Assembly: GCA_963210315.1 (NCBI GenBank)
Contig: OY723324.1
Span: 558,001 to 622,000 of the forward strand
Length of the DNA stretch: 64,000 nt
Reading direction: 5' to 3'
Origin: Rhynchopus euleeides
Lineage: Eukaryota; Euglenozoa; Diplonemea; Diplonemida; Diplonemidae
How positions within the stretch are numbered: the stretch's first letter is position 1; every line of letters begins with the position of its first letter. Below are positions 10,748 to 21,102 of this stretch, piece by piece. Under the pieces are notes generated by a model. The model did no database searches and was not told the origin of the DNA. It saw only the letters and a program-made list of their open reading frames with translations. A program made the translations under genes and the position numbers.

Positions 10748-11439
10748 CACGGTGGGATCTTGTAAATTTTACATGTATAACTACAAGTATAATACATGTA
10801 TTATACATGTATAATACATGCATGTCAACTATTATACATGTATAATACATGTATATGCCTGAAATATACATGTAAAATACATGTATATCAAGTAAAAATA
10901 CATGTATAATACTTGCATGTCAACTATTATACATGTATTTTTACTTGATATACATGTATTTTACATGTATATTTCATGCATTTACATGTATTATACATGT
11001 ATAATACTTGTCATGCAAGTATTATACATGTAAAATACTTGCATGACAAGTAAAATACCTGCATGCAAGTAAAATACATGTATTTTACTTGCATGCAAGT
11101 ATTTTACTTGTCATGCAAGTATTATACATGTATTTTACTTGTCATGCAAGTATTTTACATGTATAATACTTGCATGACAAGTATTATACATGTAAAATAC
11201 ATGTAAATGCATGAAATATACATGTAAAATACATGTATATCAAGTAAAAATGCATGTATAATAGTTGACATGCAAGTATTATACATGTATTTTTACTTGA
11301 TATACATGTATTTTACATGTATATTTCAGGCATATACATGTATTATACATGTATAATAGTTGACATGCAAGTATTATACATGTATAATACATGTATATAC
11401 TTGTAGTTATACATGTAAAATTTACAAGATCCCACCGTG
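10748..11439. mobile_element. AT-rich palindromic element, CACGGTGG family, copy 1
   Basis: This 692-bp element begins CACGGTGGGATCTTGTAAAT and ends with the reverse complement. Its two halves are near-complementary along almost the whole length, with a centre near 11085-11095, and are built of TACATGTATAATAC and TTGCATGCAAG-like words. It is inserted in the left inverted repeat of the hAT element between CAAAGA and GATGGAAAAA, so GA is duplicated (10746-10747 and 11440-11441). It has no coding capacity. As RNA or single-stranded DNA it would form an extremely long hairpin. Confidence 0.88.
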
Positions 11440-11505
11440 GATGGAAAAATACACTGACCCAAAATAATAAAATATAAAATACAATAAAATACAATAAAAT
11501 ACATA

Positions 11506-11835
11506 CCGTATACGTAAATATTATGGAACGTAAATATTATGGAACGGGCCCATTTTTGGCCGGTCCGTTCCATAATATTTACGTTCCAAAATATTTACAG
11601 GGCCAGTTGGGCCACTCGGTGGTGAGGACGGCTTGCGTCAGGAATCGCGCGAAAAGTGCACGAGTAGGTCTCGTCAGGGACTCTGTACGCCGTCCGATCA
11701 CCTGGTCCAAGTCCCCGAGTCGCAGAAAGCCCTGTAAATATTATGGAACGAAAAAAATCTGGAACGCCAACCCACCAGCGTTCCAAAATATTTACGTTCC
11801 ATAATATTTACGTTCCAAAATATTTACGTATACGG
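11506..11835 (+). mobile_element. CCGTATACG MITE, copy A
   Basis: A 330-bp non-coding element with inverted ends CCGTATACGTAAATATT and its complement, flanked by TA on both sides. The ends carry repeated GTAAATATTATGGAACG words. The centre (about 11595-11740) is unique GC-rich sequence shared with the copies at 22312, 29722 and 45647. Copy D has the same orientation, and copies B and C are reversed. The TA duplication suggests a Tc1/mariner-type transposase. Confidence 0.9.
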
Positions 11836-11935
11836 TAATATAATACACAGGCAAGGCCTGGTGGGTGACTCTCTGCGATCTCTCAGAATCTAAACGCCGG
11901 GTGGGGGATTTCCTGGGATGAGGTGCCGCTCTATT

Positions 11936-12160
11936 GGAGAGGGGGCCCGGTGCCTGCGCGCGTCCTGTCGTTTTGTAGCTGCTTGGCGGGGCTAGCGCAG
12001 CAGGTCCTACTTTTGCTTCTTCGGGCTCTTCACATGGAACATGTACTACACGAACATCAATAGGGCAAACAAACCGCGCACTGGTCGGGGTTGAGCGGCT
12101 CGTGACTCTGTGCTGGCGGCAAAAAGAGGCTGCAGTCTACCATTCACAGGGGCAGCCTGA
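11936..12160 (-). repeat. Old diverged copy of the poly(A) SINE-like family
   Basis: On the minus strand this stretch matches the 3' part of the SINE-like insertions at 22905 and 26081. Shared words include GCAGCAGGT(C/T)CTACTTTTGC, GGGCAAACAAACCGCGCACTGG and TCTACCATTCACA. It includes the GGCACCGGGCCCC terminal segment seen only in the longer copy at 26081. No poly(A) tail or flanking duplication remains, so it is older. It lies between the hAT transposase stop codon and the left end of the hAT element. Confidence 0.75.
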
Positions 12161-12559
12161 GGAAGAAAGGATGAAGCTGGGGAACCACATGGTCCGAAGA
12201 GGAGTAAGGCACCCACAGGGGGCACGCTCTGGGACCCGGGCGAGGAAGGGGCCAGCTTCACCGGGAAAATCAGAAAAATCTAAAAAGTCACAGCACTATT
12301 CAGAAGCAACCGCTATTTGCCTGTATTTTGTTGATGCGTCGACGCTTCTACACACAAACCCTGAAATGATAATCAGGGGCTGGTGTAGAGCACGCTTGGA
12401 TGATTGCTGTGGTGGGTGACTTTCTGCTCACACGAGTGCAACAAATAAAGGAGTATCGACGGCCAAGAGATTGCGTGGAGAGACGAACGAACAACTCCTG
12501 ACCCCGCCCCACACACAACGCGCAACACACAACACAATCCCCCACCCACCGAAGTATCC

Positions 12560-14539
12560 TCAGTCCCACGACGTCTCGCTGCCACTCTCCTCGTCCGCCT
12601 CACCCGCATCCGCGTTGACGCCGCCGCTCTCTCCCGCTGCCGGTGGGTCCTGCTCGTCGATCACCATCATATTCTTTTCGTCGTTCTCCAGTTCTTCGAG
12701 GTTCCACCACCCTTCCTCCACGACGGTCTTCTTCGCCTTCAGGCTGCGGTGCACAAGCGTGAGCTTGTGGGTTTTCGCAGCCGTCAGGCGGTGGCGGCGG
12801 TGCTCCGACATCCAGCCCATCGTCGAAAAAACTCTTTCTGCGGTGCTGGTGGATGCGGGGATGCGAGTGAGGATCGCAGCGAGGGGAGCGACCTGCGACG
12901 TCGGGTGGAGTTGTGCAACAGTCTTCCACCACTGGCACGCCTTTCTTCCCTGCGCAAGGTCCCAGAGGGAATCATCATCAAAACCCCCCGTTCGTGTTAT
13001 GAGCTCTAGGAGCTCGGCTGCAGCCTCTGCGTTTTTGACCTTCTTGATGAAGGCCTGCGCCGCCTTCCTGACATCCAGCTTCAGCGTAAACTCCTTGATG
13101 AAGGTCGGTTGCTTCTCACGATCAGGGGCGAAGAAGAGTGGCGTCAGTGCTGTTGCTGCGCAGAGCCACCCCTGTTCGTGGGTGGTATACTTCTGCAGTC
13201 TCTTTTTCACCTTTTCCGTCACTGCGGCCAGCTTGGCCTTGTTCGCAGCGGAGGTGAGGTTGCAGGCGTTGAGGCAGTCGATGAGGTATGAAAGTGCCGG
13301 AATGATCATCCCAGCGGTGCATCCGTCCTGCTCAAGGAAGTTCATCACCTCCCCGACACCTGCCACAAAGGGTTTCAAGCCCATGAACACACCCCAGAAC
13401 GTCGCGTCGAGCACCTTGCCGATTTCTGGGCAGGAGGAGCACACCGCCTCCTCTTGGTTCATGAGCAGCAGCGCGTTGCGGTTCTCTTCAACTTCCTTCC
13501 ACACAGTTGAGAACGTGTGCCACCTCGTCACCGCCGGCTTCACCATCTTCTTTGATTTGCGGCGCCCGCACTGCTGTTGTTTCTCCGCATACGTTTTGGA
13601 TAGAAACTCGACGTTGCGCAATTGTGATGACAGCGCAGAGAGAAGTGCGGCGACGAAGTGGAACTCGTTCTTCGCCTCGCGCTTCCTTTCCGTCCTCACC
13701 CCGATGCAGTCGTTGAGCGCACGTGCTACCGTGTGACACGCGCAGATGCACACGAACGGCGTCTGCCTGCCTGCTTCTGTCTGGAACGCCTTGAACAGAA
13801 TGGCCGAAGCAACGGCTGTGGAGTCCCCGTCGACAAGGATGGCTACGATCTTCCCCAACACCTGCTCGTGTATCTTCTTGAGGTGGCCCAAGAACTCCGT
13901 CGCCCGGTGCCGCTTCTCGCTCAGCACACCCGACTGGAGTAGCACCGGGCTACCATCCCCAATCGCAGTGACTGCGAAGACCTTCTCCGACCGGTCGTTC
14001 TTCCACACATCGCACATGATGGCGATGTGAGCTGCGGCGAGGAGGTCTTTCATTTGAGGCTCCGCTTCTTCTTTGTGGATGCGATCCAACCACTTCGTTC
14101 CCAGCGAATGGCGCTTGGGGAAGAAGAGCTCCGGGGATAACCCCGGGCGGGTTGCGTTCAACGCCTCGAGGAAGAGCTTGTCTTCCACGTGGCTGAACGG
14201 TGTGCCTGAGCCAAAAAAAAATCTGGCCCAGGCAGCAACGATCGCATCCTTCTCGGCGACCGTGGGGGTGGGGCATGCGTTGAGCATGCGTGCGATCTTC
14301 GGCAGCGCCTTTCCCTCTGGTGTTCTTGATGCAGGGCGCTTTGCGGGGGTCGGCGCAGTATCCTCAGCCTTCAGCTCGTCCTTGGCGGCACTGCTGATCT
14401 TCTCGCATAGGCGGAGGTGCGCCTTCATGCGGGTGCCGCTCGTCGCCTTGACAAGTTCATCGCAGAACTTGCATTTTCTCCCCCCCGCTGCTTCACTAAA
14501 GTGCTTCTGTGACCAGCAGGCTCTCCTTCCCGCGGGCAT
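12560..14539 (-). CDS. hAT-superfamily transposase with BED-type zinc finger
   Basis: Uninterrupted frame of 659 residues from the ATG at 14539. A further 51 codons upstream are open but begin only with TTG, so an upstream exon is possible. The N-terminus has a BED-like finger (CKFCDELVK, then MKAHLRLCEKI). The catalytic core shows IMCDVWKN (first acidic residue), ILVDGDSTAVA (second) and the CHTVARALNDCI signature. The C-terminus carries the hAT dimerisation block with WW, then STSTAERVFSTMGWMSEHRR, which supplies the conserved Glu. The length fits autonomous hAT transposases. With an intact frame, matching ends and a perfect target duplication, this copy may be recently active. Antisense frames across it are shadows. 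Confidence 0.93.
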   Translation of the reverse strand: MPAGRRACWSQKHFSEAAGGRKCKFCDELVKATSGTRMKAHLRLCEKISSAAKDELKAEDTAPTPAKRPASRTPEGKALPKIARMLNACPTPTVAEKDAIVAAWARFFFGSGTPFSHVEDKLFLEALNATRPGLSPELFFPKRHSLGTKWLDRIHKEEAEPQMKDLLAAAHIAIMCDVWKNDRSEKVFAVTAIGDGSPVLLQSGVLSEKRHRATEFLGHLKKIHEQVLGKIVAILVDGDSTAVASAILFKAFQTEAGRQTPFVCICACHTVARALNDCIGVRTERKREAKNEFHFVAALLSALSSQLRNVEFLSKTYAEKQQQCGRRKSKKMVKPAVTRWHTFSTVWKEVEENRNALLLMNQEEAVCSSCPEIGKVLDATFWGVFMGLKPFVAGVGEVMNFLEQDGCTAGMIIPALSYLIDCLNACNLTSAANKAKLAAVTEKVKKRLQKYTTHEQGWLCAATALTPLFFAPDREKQPTFIKEFTLKLDVRKAAQAFIKKVKNAEAAAELLELITRTGGFDDDSLWDLAQGRKACQWWKTVAQLHPTSQVAPLAAILTRIPASTSTAERVFSTMGWMSEHRRHRLTAAKTHKLTLVHRSLKAKKTVVEEGWWNLEELENDEKNMMVIDEQDPPAAGESGGVNADAGEADEESGSETSWD

Positions 14540-14827
14540 ACCTGGGCAGTGTGGCCTGCAGTGGAGGGTGTGCGGGTTGGTGTGGTTATCAAGTTTTAAG
14601 GCGGTGTCGCCCTGCACGGGCAGTAGCACCTCCCCTTCAGTATCGTAACTCCCTTGCTGCGACAAAGACACTAAATAGTCAGGCCGCTCCAAGAGTCTTG
14701 AGGGCTTGTGTGCGGGTTTGTGTGCAGGTGAGTGGTACCTTGTATTTTATTGTATTTTATTCAAATCCCGGCGAATAAAATACAATAAAATACAATTTAA
14801 TATATTTTTTCCATCTTTGGGGGGGCT

Positions 14828-15161
14828 GGCTCGTTGGACGTTGGGGTCATAATATGTTGTCGCAGTCGCGAGAGGTGTCGGAGGAGACCCAAAAAGGATT
14901 TGGTTGTGCGTTTTGCCACCCGTTTCCTGTTCCTCGGGTTGCATGTGTCCATGTAACCAGGGATCGGAAACGCTGGTGCCACCCACGCCTTAATGAGTAA
15001 TGCAAGGATGAAAAGCTCTCGCCGCCCAGTGTCATGGAAGTGACAGGCACCCCAACACGGACTCCGAGAGACCCTTCGTCACACCCACCGTCAATGCGAG
15101 CTGTCTGTCCTCTGCCATCTCTGCACCACCACCACCACCACATCACAGAGACGGTGCGGCT
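14828..15161 (+). promoter_or_regulatory. Upstream region of the WDR24-like gene
   Basis: About 330 bp between the hAT target duplication and the WDR24-like start. A (CAC)n-rich tract ends in CATCACAG (about 15125-15148), 14 bases before the ATG at 15162. This is a plausible splice acceptor, cis or trans. No gene is seen. The transposon lies close enough that it could have displaced the original promoter. Confidence 0.35.
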
Positions 15162-18100
15162 ATGCTTGGCCACTCGTCGGAGCCCCCGTCATGCAAGCTC
15201 GAAAAGAATGAGATTAACTCACACAACGGGCTGCAGAGCCTCAGCAGGTGCATCTGCTTGGGGGACACATGGGAGTCCACTAAGGTTGCCGTCGGGGGCG
15301 AGAAGGTGCTGGCCGTCATCGATGTGAAGAAGGACCACACCGCCGACCTGCCGCACCTCAGCGTGAGCCGGCAGCTCGGGAGCCGGGCGCGCAAGACAGA
15401 GCTGGTGAGGGTCACCGATGTGAAGTGGCACCCCTCCCTGGCGCACAAGATAGGCACGGCCAGCGCGTCCGGCATGGTCCTCGTGTGGGATGTCAACAAA
15501 GGTTCACACGACCACCTCCGCCGCCACAGCTGCGACGACATGCAGCGGACCGACCACACCCGGCTTGTCAAGCGGATATTCTGGCACCCCTCCCAGGCGA
15601 ACCAGCTGCTCAGCGCGTCGCAGGACTCCACCGTGAAGCTGTGGGACCTCCGGATGTACAAACAAAACGCCCCCCTCACGTTCCGAACATCTCAGGTGGG
15701 CAACGTGCAGATCCGCGACGTCGAGGTCGATCCATTCGACCACAACGCATTTGTCTGCAGCACCGACGAAACCGCAGAGCTGCTTTATTGGGACATACGC
15801 ATGCATGACAGAGGTCCGAAGAGGCGTGTTTCGGCATCTCTGGAAGGTTCGGGGAAGGGCGCTATCAACACCCTGAACTGGCACCCCACTAAACGGGGCA
15901 TCCTTGTGACGGGCAGTAAAGACCGTTCCATCCGGGTGTGGGACATGCACTCCCCCGTGGCAGATCTGGACGTGACAGCGAAGATCATCATCCAGACCCT
16001 CGCCGCTGTTGGGAGGCTCCAGTGGAGACCGTCTCTCAACGGAGACACCCACCAGCTGGCGGAGGTTTCGATGTCGCCGCTGGATGCAGACCTCAACATA
16101 TGGGACGAGTTCTCCCCCCTCCTCCCGCTCTGCTGCGTCCGCAAACCCCACGGGGAGGTGATCACGGACCTCGAGTGGTGGGATGCCAACGGAGAGCTGA
16201 TCTTCTCCACATCGAAGAGCGGCTCCTTCGCCGTATCCCTGGTGAAAAACAGCTATGTCCACTCCGCGCATATGCCAACCTCGGGAGTGGTGTGGTCGCC
16301 CGACGACACGCTCTCCTTTGTGAACGACACAATCCACTTCCCCGAGGCGGGACGTGTCAGGGGGGACCTCACGGCAAAACTTCAAGGAGGCGGCCCCACC
16401 AGCCTGCAGCAGCGCGGGAGAATACCCTCCCTCCCGTGCCTCAGCCAGACGAGCCGCTTCCGGCTCGTCGCCCAGGCCCCCGAAGGCACCACCCCGTGGC
16501 TCTCTGAGGATGGGGCCCTCCCAACAGGGCTTCGCTCCCCTGTGTCTCCTTTGCACGGCACGCCCTCCCTCAGCACCTCCCAGGTTCAGAGGTCCGGAGG
16601 CCCACCCGGTGCTGCCGCAGCCACCCCGGTCGCCAGGGAGAGACCGCCACCTCCTGCAAAGAAGCCCAGCACAGGGCTGTTCGCCGGGCTGTTTGGGAGG
16701 AAGAGGTCGCAGAGTGACTACACAGCGCCCCTCCCTCAGAACGCAAGGTATGACGAGGGTGTGAAGGCCGGAGGCGCGCTCCCCATTGCTTCTTCCGGGG
16801 GAGGTGCCTTTGCTGGCATCGCCTCTGCGGGGCGCACCGTGTCGGAGCAAAGCATATCGGAGATGGTCAGCCAGCCAGCCCGCCTCTCCGGGTCTTACGG
16901 TGGCATCCCCTGCGACCCCTCTGCGAGTTTATGCGCTGCAGGGGGCAGGGAGTCCCAGGCAGACCCCACCCCGCAGTCGAGGAGATGTACCGTTGACTAC
17001 GTCTCCCCATTCCCCCAGCAGATGTTCTCCAGCATACCGATCGGGCTTCGGAATGAGCCGGGGCAGGGGCTGCTGTACACCGTGAAGGTTGGGTCTGCAG
17101 GGTCTGATTTTACATTCCTCGCGGAGAACTATATGTTTGAGGGCAAGCAGAGGAGGGGCCGGGGTGGGGACGGGGGCAGCGCCACCCCGGGTTCAATGTG
17201 CCTGCACAACGCCTCTGTGGTGCGGAAGCTGATGGCGTCCCGCCGGCACACCCCCGACAGGAAGCAGCTCTTCGCGCATATCCACTCCGCATGGAACATC
17301 CTCAACGCACTGTGCGGCGGCCCGGGCGAGCCCCTTCCACCCCGAGCCCAAACCGCCCCAGGCACAGCGGCTGCAGCCGCTGCCGGAGGGGGGCCCCCCC
17401 GCTCCACCGCACCGCTGTCGGAGGAGAGCAACTCTGCAAACTCCACGACACGATCATTCCTGGGTGGAGGTGGAGGTGGGGAGAAAAGCGGCGTATCCAT
17501 CTCTGGTGCGGAATCCCTTATCCAGCTGCAGCTCGGGGGTGGAGGTGGGGGTGGCGGAGGGGGGGGCAGCTGCAGCAGCAGTCGGGGGGGTGGGACCAGC
17601 TGCGGGAACAGCCCTGTCGCCAGCGTCGGAGGCAGCAGGCCGGCAGCCCGCCCCGCCTTCGAGAGAGAAAACCCCCTCCGGGAGAGGAAATCCGGCGCCG
17701 CATTGGGGGATGGCCTTCCCCCCTCCACCCCAACACCAGCCCTCCCCGCTGTGACAGCCTCCGCTGCGATCCTCGCAGTTTCCACCTCCGGTGGAGCTGG
17801 AGCGGTGGATGGGCAGCCCGAGGGTCCCCCCCAGGCTCTGGAGGTCGCACCCACCCCGCCCCCATCTCTGCCGCTGGGGGGTGGAAGCGCTGCTGCTCCC
17901 GCACACACCCCCTCCTCCCCGGCGTCCCCTTCGTCCCCCTCCAGAAGCGGGGCTCTGTTCAACCTCAGGAAGGGCCCACCCCTCCCCTCGGAAGGGGCAG
18001 CGCAGCCCAAGGCAAAGCCGCACCGCCTCCTCTCCTTCGACGACACGCACCGCACCAACACCCAGAAGGAAGCCTGGGTTAACGGCGATGGCACCGAGGA

Positions 18101-19257
18101 GGGTCCAAACGGCTTTCTCCTCGGCGGGGGAGGGGGGTTCCCCGGGAGGCAGCTGGGGGAGGAGGAGGAAGAGGAAGGTGGGGAGGGGGAGGGTGGTTGT
18201 GGTGACTCCGGGGGCAGCCAGGGCGGGTGGGGGGCCTTCTCGTCGCTCTGCATACAGCATGCGGATGAGTTGGAGCAGGAGGGTTTTCTCGGCAGTGCGG
18301 AGGATTTGACGGAGGAGTGTGTTGGTGGTGGTGGTGATGCCGTGGGTGCTGCGGATCCCTTCAGCCCGAGCGACCAGTTCATCTCGATTGTGGACCTGCT
18401 GCTCGACCTGGGCGAGGTGCAGACCGCGGTGACGGCTGTGCTGTGCATGCGCTCGGCACCCCATGTCTTCGATCCCGCGGTTCACGCGGCGCGGGGTGCG
18501 GAGTGGCTGGTTGCCTACCACGACCTCCTCCTCGCGTCCGACCTCCACACCGTTGCCGCAGCGCTGATGAAGCACTGCCCATTCCCAGACCTGGTGAACG
18601 GGGGTCTCTCGGTTGATGCGAAGTGCAAGACATGCGGGCAGATCCTCGCGCCTCTGAATGACCAGCTGCCCTCGATTTCGGTATGGTGTTCTTTCTCCCG
18701 TCGGGTGGCTTGCGATCGTTGCGATCGTTCACCCCCTCCCCCCACCCTCTTTTTGGGGATTTTTTGGTCACACCATACAGAAAATATGCAGCACAGCACA
18801 GCACAGCACAACCCATCTCCCTGACACATTGAACTTCGCACGAACACACCCTCCCTCGGCAAACAGGGTACGGGCACTCAGCAGATGTGCCAGTCGTGCT
18901 GCCATCAGGCGCGCGTGTGCGCCGTGTGTCTTGGGCCTGTGAAGGGCCTCTATGTGTGGTCCCGCCTGTGCCACCACGGCGGCCACTTGAAATGCATGGT
19001 ATGCTTCCCGGCGTGAGAGAATCCTGCCCCCCCCCCCCCCCCACAGCACACCTCTGTTGTTCTGTTTCTTTTCACGAGCACAACGCTGCTCCAAAAATAT
19101 CAAAAAAAAAAGTTTCACCACTCCCCGGTTGTCCCGGCAGGGTTGTGGCCCGTCATGCCAACAAATGGTTCAGGCACCCACCCCACATCCGGGGACCTCC
19201 CCTCCTGCCAGCCCACTGACGGGTACATCTTCTCCGAGGCTGGAACCTATTCATTGA
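15162..19257 (+). CDS. WDR24: WDR24-like GATOR2 subunit, three exons
   Basis: Exon 1 is 15162-18680, exon 2 is 18867-18998 and exon 3 is 19141-19257, giving 1,255 residues. Both introns are GT-AG and phase 0 (186 and 142 bp). Residues about 65-390 are a WD40 propeller with repeats such as VKRIFWHPSQANQLLSASQ and STVKLWDLRMY. The C-terminus has a helical region (FISIVDLLLDLGEVQTAVTA) and a zinc domain: CKTC at 1155, then CQSCCHQARVCAVCLGPVKG, LCHHGGHLKCM and GCGPSC. This arrangement is the signature of WDR24 (Sea2 in yeast), a subunit of GATOR2 that regulates TORC1 at lysosomes or vacuoles. The zinc domain is only complete after splicing, which validates the introns. A roughly 650-residue Gly/Pro/Ser-rich spacer separates the two conserved parts, far longer than in animals. 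Confidence 0.92.
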
Positions 19258-21102
19258 CCCCCCCCACACACTGCCGGTTTGCACCCTCATTGCAGCCCTC
19301 AGATTTTAGCCCCACCCCCCTTGGGCTTCGCTGCAAACCCACTCCCTCCCGCCTAACAGAGAGCTTGGCTCCGGCCTTCTGGCCGTGGGCACTGCCCATT
19401 CCGTGATTGCGGCAAAGAGCTCATCATGCCCAGCACAATGGAGTTTTCCTCCCAGCAGGCCTAGAACGCTCCCCCGAGTATATAGCCAAGCCTTGCCGAG
19501 CTCTGTCTCGATGTGTGGCCCACTCAGGGTGGAGGGATACGCTTCCTGACGTGGATGTGTGTGGAGAGAGGGGGGGAGATGGGGTAGGGATTGCTGTTGC
19601 CCGTTCTGCCACCCCTCGCCGACTGGAGGGGGTGTCGTGGTGGGGGCGGAGGGGGCAGCCGCGGGACAGCGGCGATGTGAAAAAATCGAGTCTGTGCGAC
19701 AGAGAGGGCTTCGAGCCTGGCTGCGTGTTGGGCGGCTGGGCTTCCTGAAGGAAGACGGAAATCAGCAAGCTGTACGCACCGAGTCGAGGGGGCGGGGGTA
19801 GGGTGGGGTGGTTGGGGGAAAGGCAGTTTGGTGTGAACTGAAGAGAAAGTGTGTGAGTGATGCAGATGCGCAGCACCCCCGGTGTCTGCTCTGCAGTGAA
19901 AAGTTCAAACCGCGTCGGGGGGGGGGGGGTGGGTGATGTGGGGCCGGTGAGTGGGGTGTACCCTGCGCAGATAATGGATCACCCGCCACCGTCCGCCACA
20001 CTCGTCTGCCACACTGCGCCTTGTGGCGGCGCGTGTGGTTACTGTATACTCAGGGACGGGGGGAGTCCGGTGGGGCAGTGTGTAGGATTTTTTTTTTGCA
20101 GAGTAGCACTGGTTGCTGCCGGGGGTAATTCGAACAAACAAAAAATCCACAGCTGGTGTGTGACAATGGTGCAGCAATAACAAATGTAGTGGGTGCGTGT
20201 GAGGGGCTGAACCAAACATGTCGTCCTCCGTTAGCACAGGAGGGTGACGAATGACGCTCATATAATCCCTGCACACTGTCGCACTGCCTCGATGGTTTAC
20301 TGGTGTGTGCCCTCGTGATTTATCCGAAGAAAGCCCGAAAACAGAAGAGAATGGGCATGGCCAAACAAGAAATTGGCGCATGTGTACTAAAACCGAACAA
20401 CCTATCCAAAACCAATGCAACGCAAACCCTCTGGCATGCACCACCGAATCCGAAGGTCAACACACCTGCCGTCTGGCAGGTGTGCTGACCTTGGCCTGCA
20501 GGTCTGGGTGGTGTTGGAGCCAACGGCTTCTGTGGCAGTGCCACGCAGCCTGTGATGGGGCAAGATAACGGTTCCCAAATCATGCAAAATCCACCCCCAC
20601 TCCCCCCCCATCGCCATCCGAAGAAGGAATTGTACCAATAGAAAAAGAACTGCTGCGCGAGGGCTGAGACCGCCTAGACTCCGCTTCACTGGGTTGCTGG
20701 AGAGGGCAGTCAGGTCCCCAGCAACACCAGCGACATGAAAGGGTTCCGGCATTTTGGTGCATTTGGCACACCTGTTGTGGATTTTGCCGAGCCGAAGAAT
20801 GGCGGGGGCTGGTTTATGATATCGGGTCTTGATCCTCCGCCGAGAGCAGCGCCCTGTTGTGCCGTTATGGACGCAGAGGGGGGAGGGTCGTGGCCTTCAG
20901 TGGTGCTATGCCTCTATGTTGGCCAGCAAACTGAAAATTCTTGGCCCCAACAGCAAATCATCAAACATCGAACAAACACAAGAATGCACAGTACCGATAA
21001 GAACGTAAAGTAGAAGCACTTCCGATGAGACATTACAACGAATAACCCGAACCCCTTTCCGTTCTTCTGATTCCGTTGCCTGCAGGAGGAAGGGGGGGGG
21101 TA
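19258..21102. other. Intergenic, no gene recognised
   Basis: About 1.8 kb. It contains C and G runs (19257-19265, 19917-19930), a T run at 20089 and a short inverted CTGCCAGACGG-type palindrome (ACACCTGCC and GGCAGGTGT at 20461-20485). Open frames are short, appear on several strands and lack recognisable motifs. The beginning is probably the 3' untranslated region of the WDR24-like gene. Confidence 0.5.

Larger units (their letters stand above)
10742..14819 (-). mobile_element. hAT DNA transposon with 8-bp target duplication and nested insertions
   Basis: The two ends are CAAAGATGGAAAAA-type inverted repeats: left CAAAGA at 10742-10747, continuing as TGGAAAAATAC after a nested insertion, and right TTTTTTCCATCTTTG ending at 14819. 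The flanks are identical 8-mers GGGGGGCT at 10734-10741 and 14820-14827. An 8-bp duplication and ends beginning CA are hallmarks of the hAT superfamily. The element encodes the transposase on the minus strand (12560-14539). Two smaller elements sit inside it (10748-11439 and 11506-11835), and an old SINE-like copy lies at 11936-12160. Subterminal AT-rich repeats of ATAAAATACAAT occur near both ends (11468-11503 and 14742-14800). Without the two nested elements it would be about 3.05 kb. Confidence 0.92.

Noticed and set aside
12471-13736. 421-residue plus-strand open frame
   Set aside because: It lies antisense to the hAT transposase, is Ser/Phe/Ala-rich and has no motif; a shadow of the high-GC coding frame.
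15504-18575. Long minus-strand frames (up to 448 residues) opposite the WDR24-like gene
   Set aside because: Antisense shadows; the plus strand carries WD40 and zinc motifs and valid splice sites.
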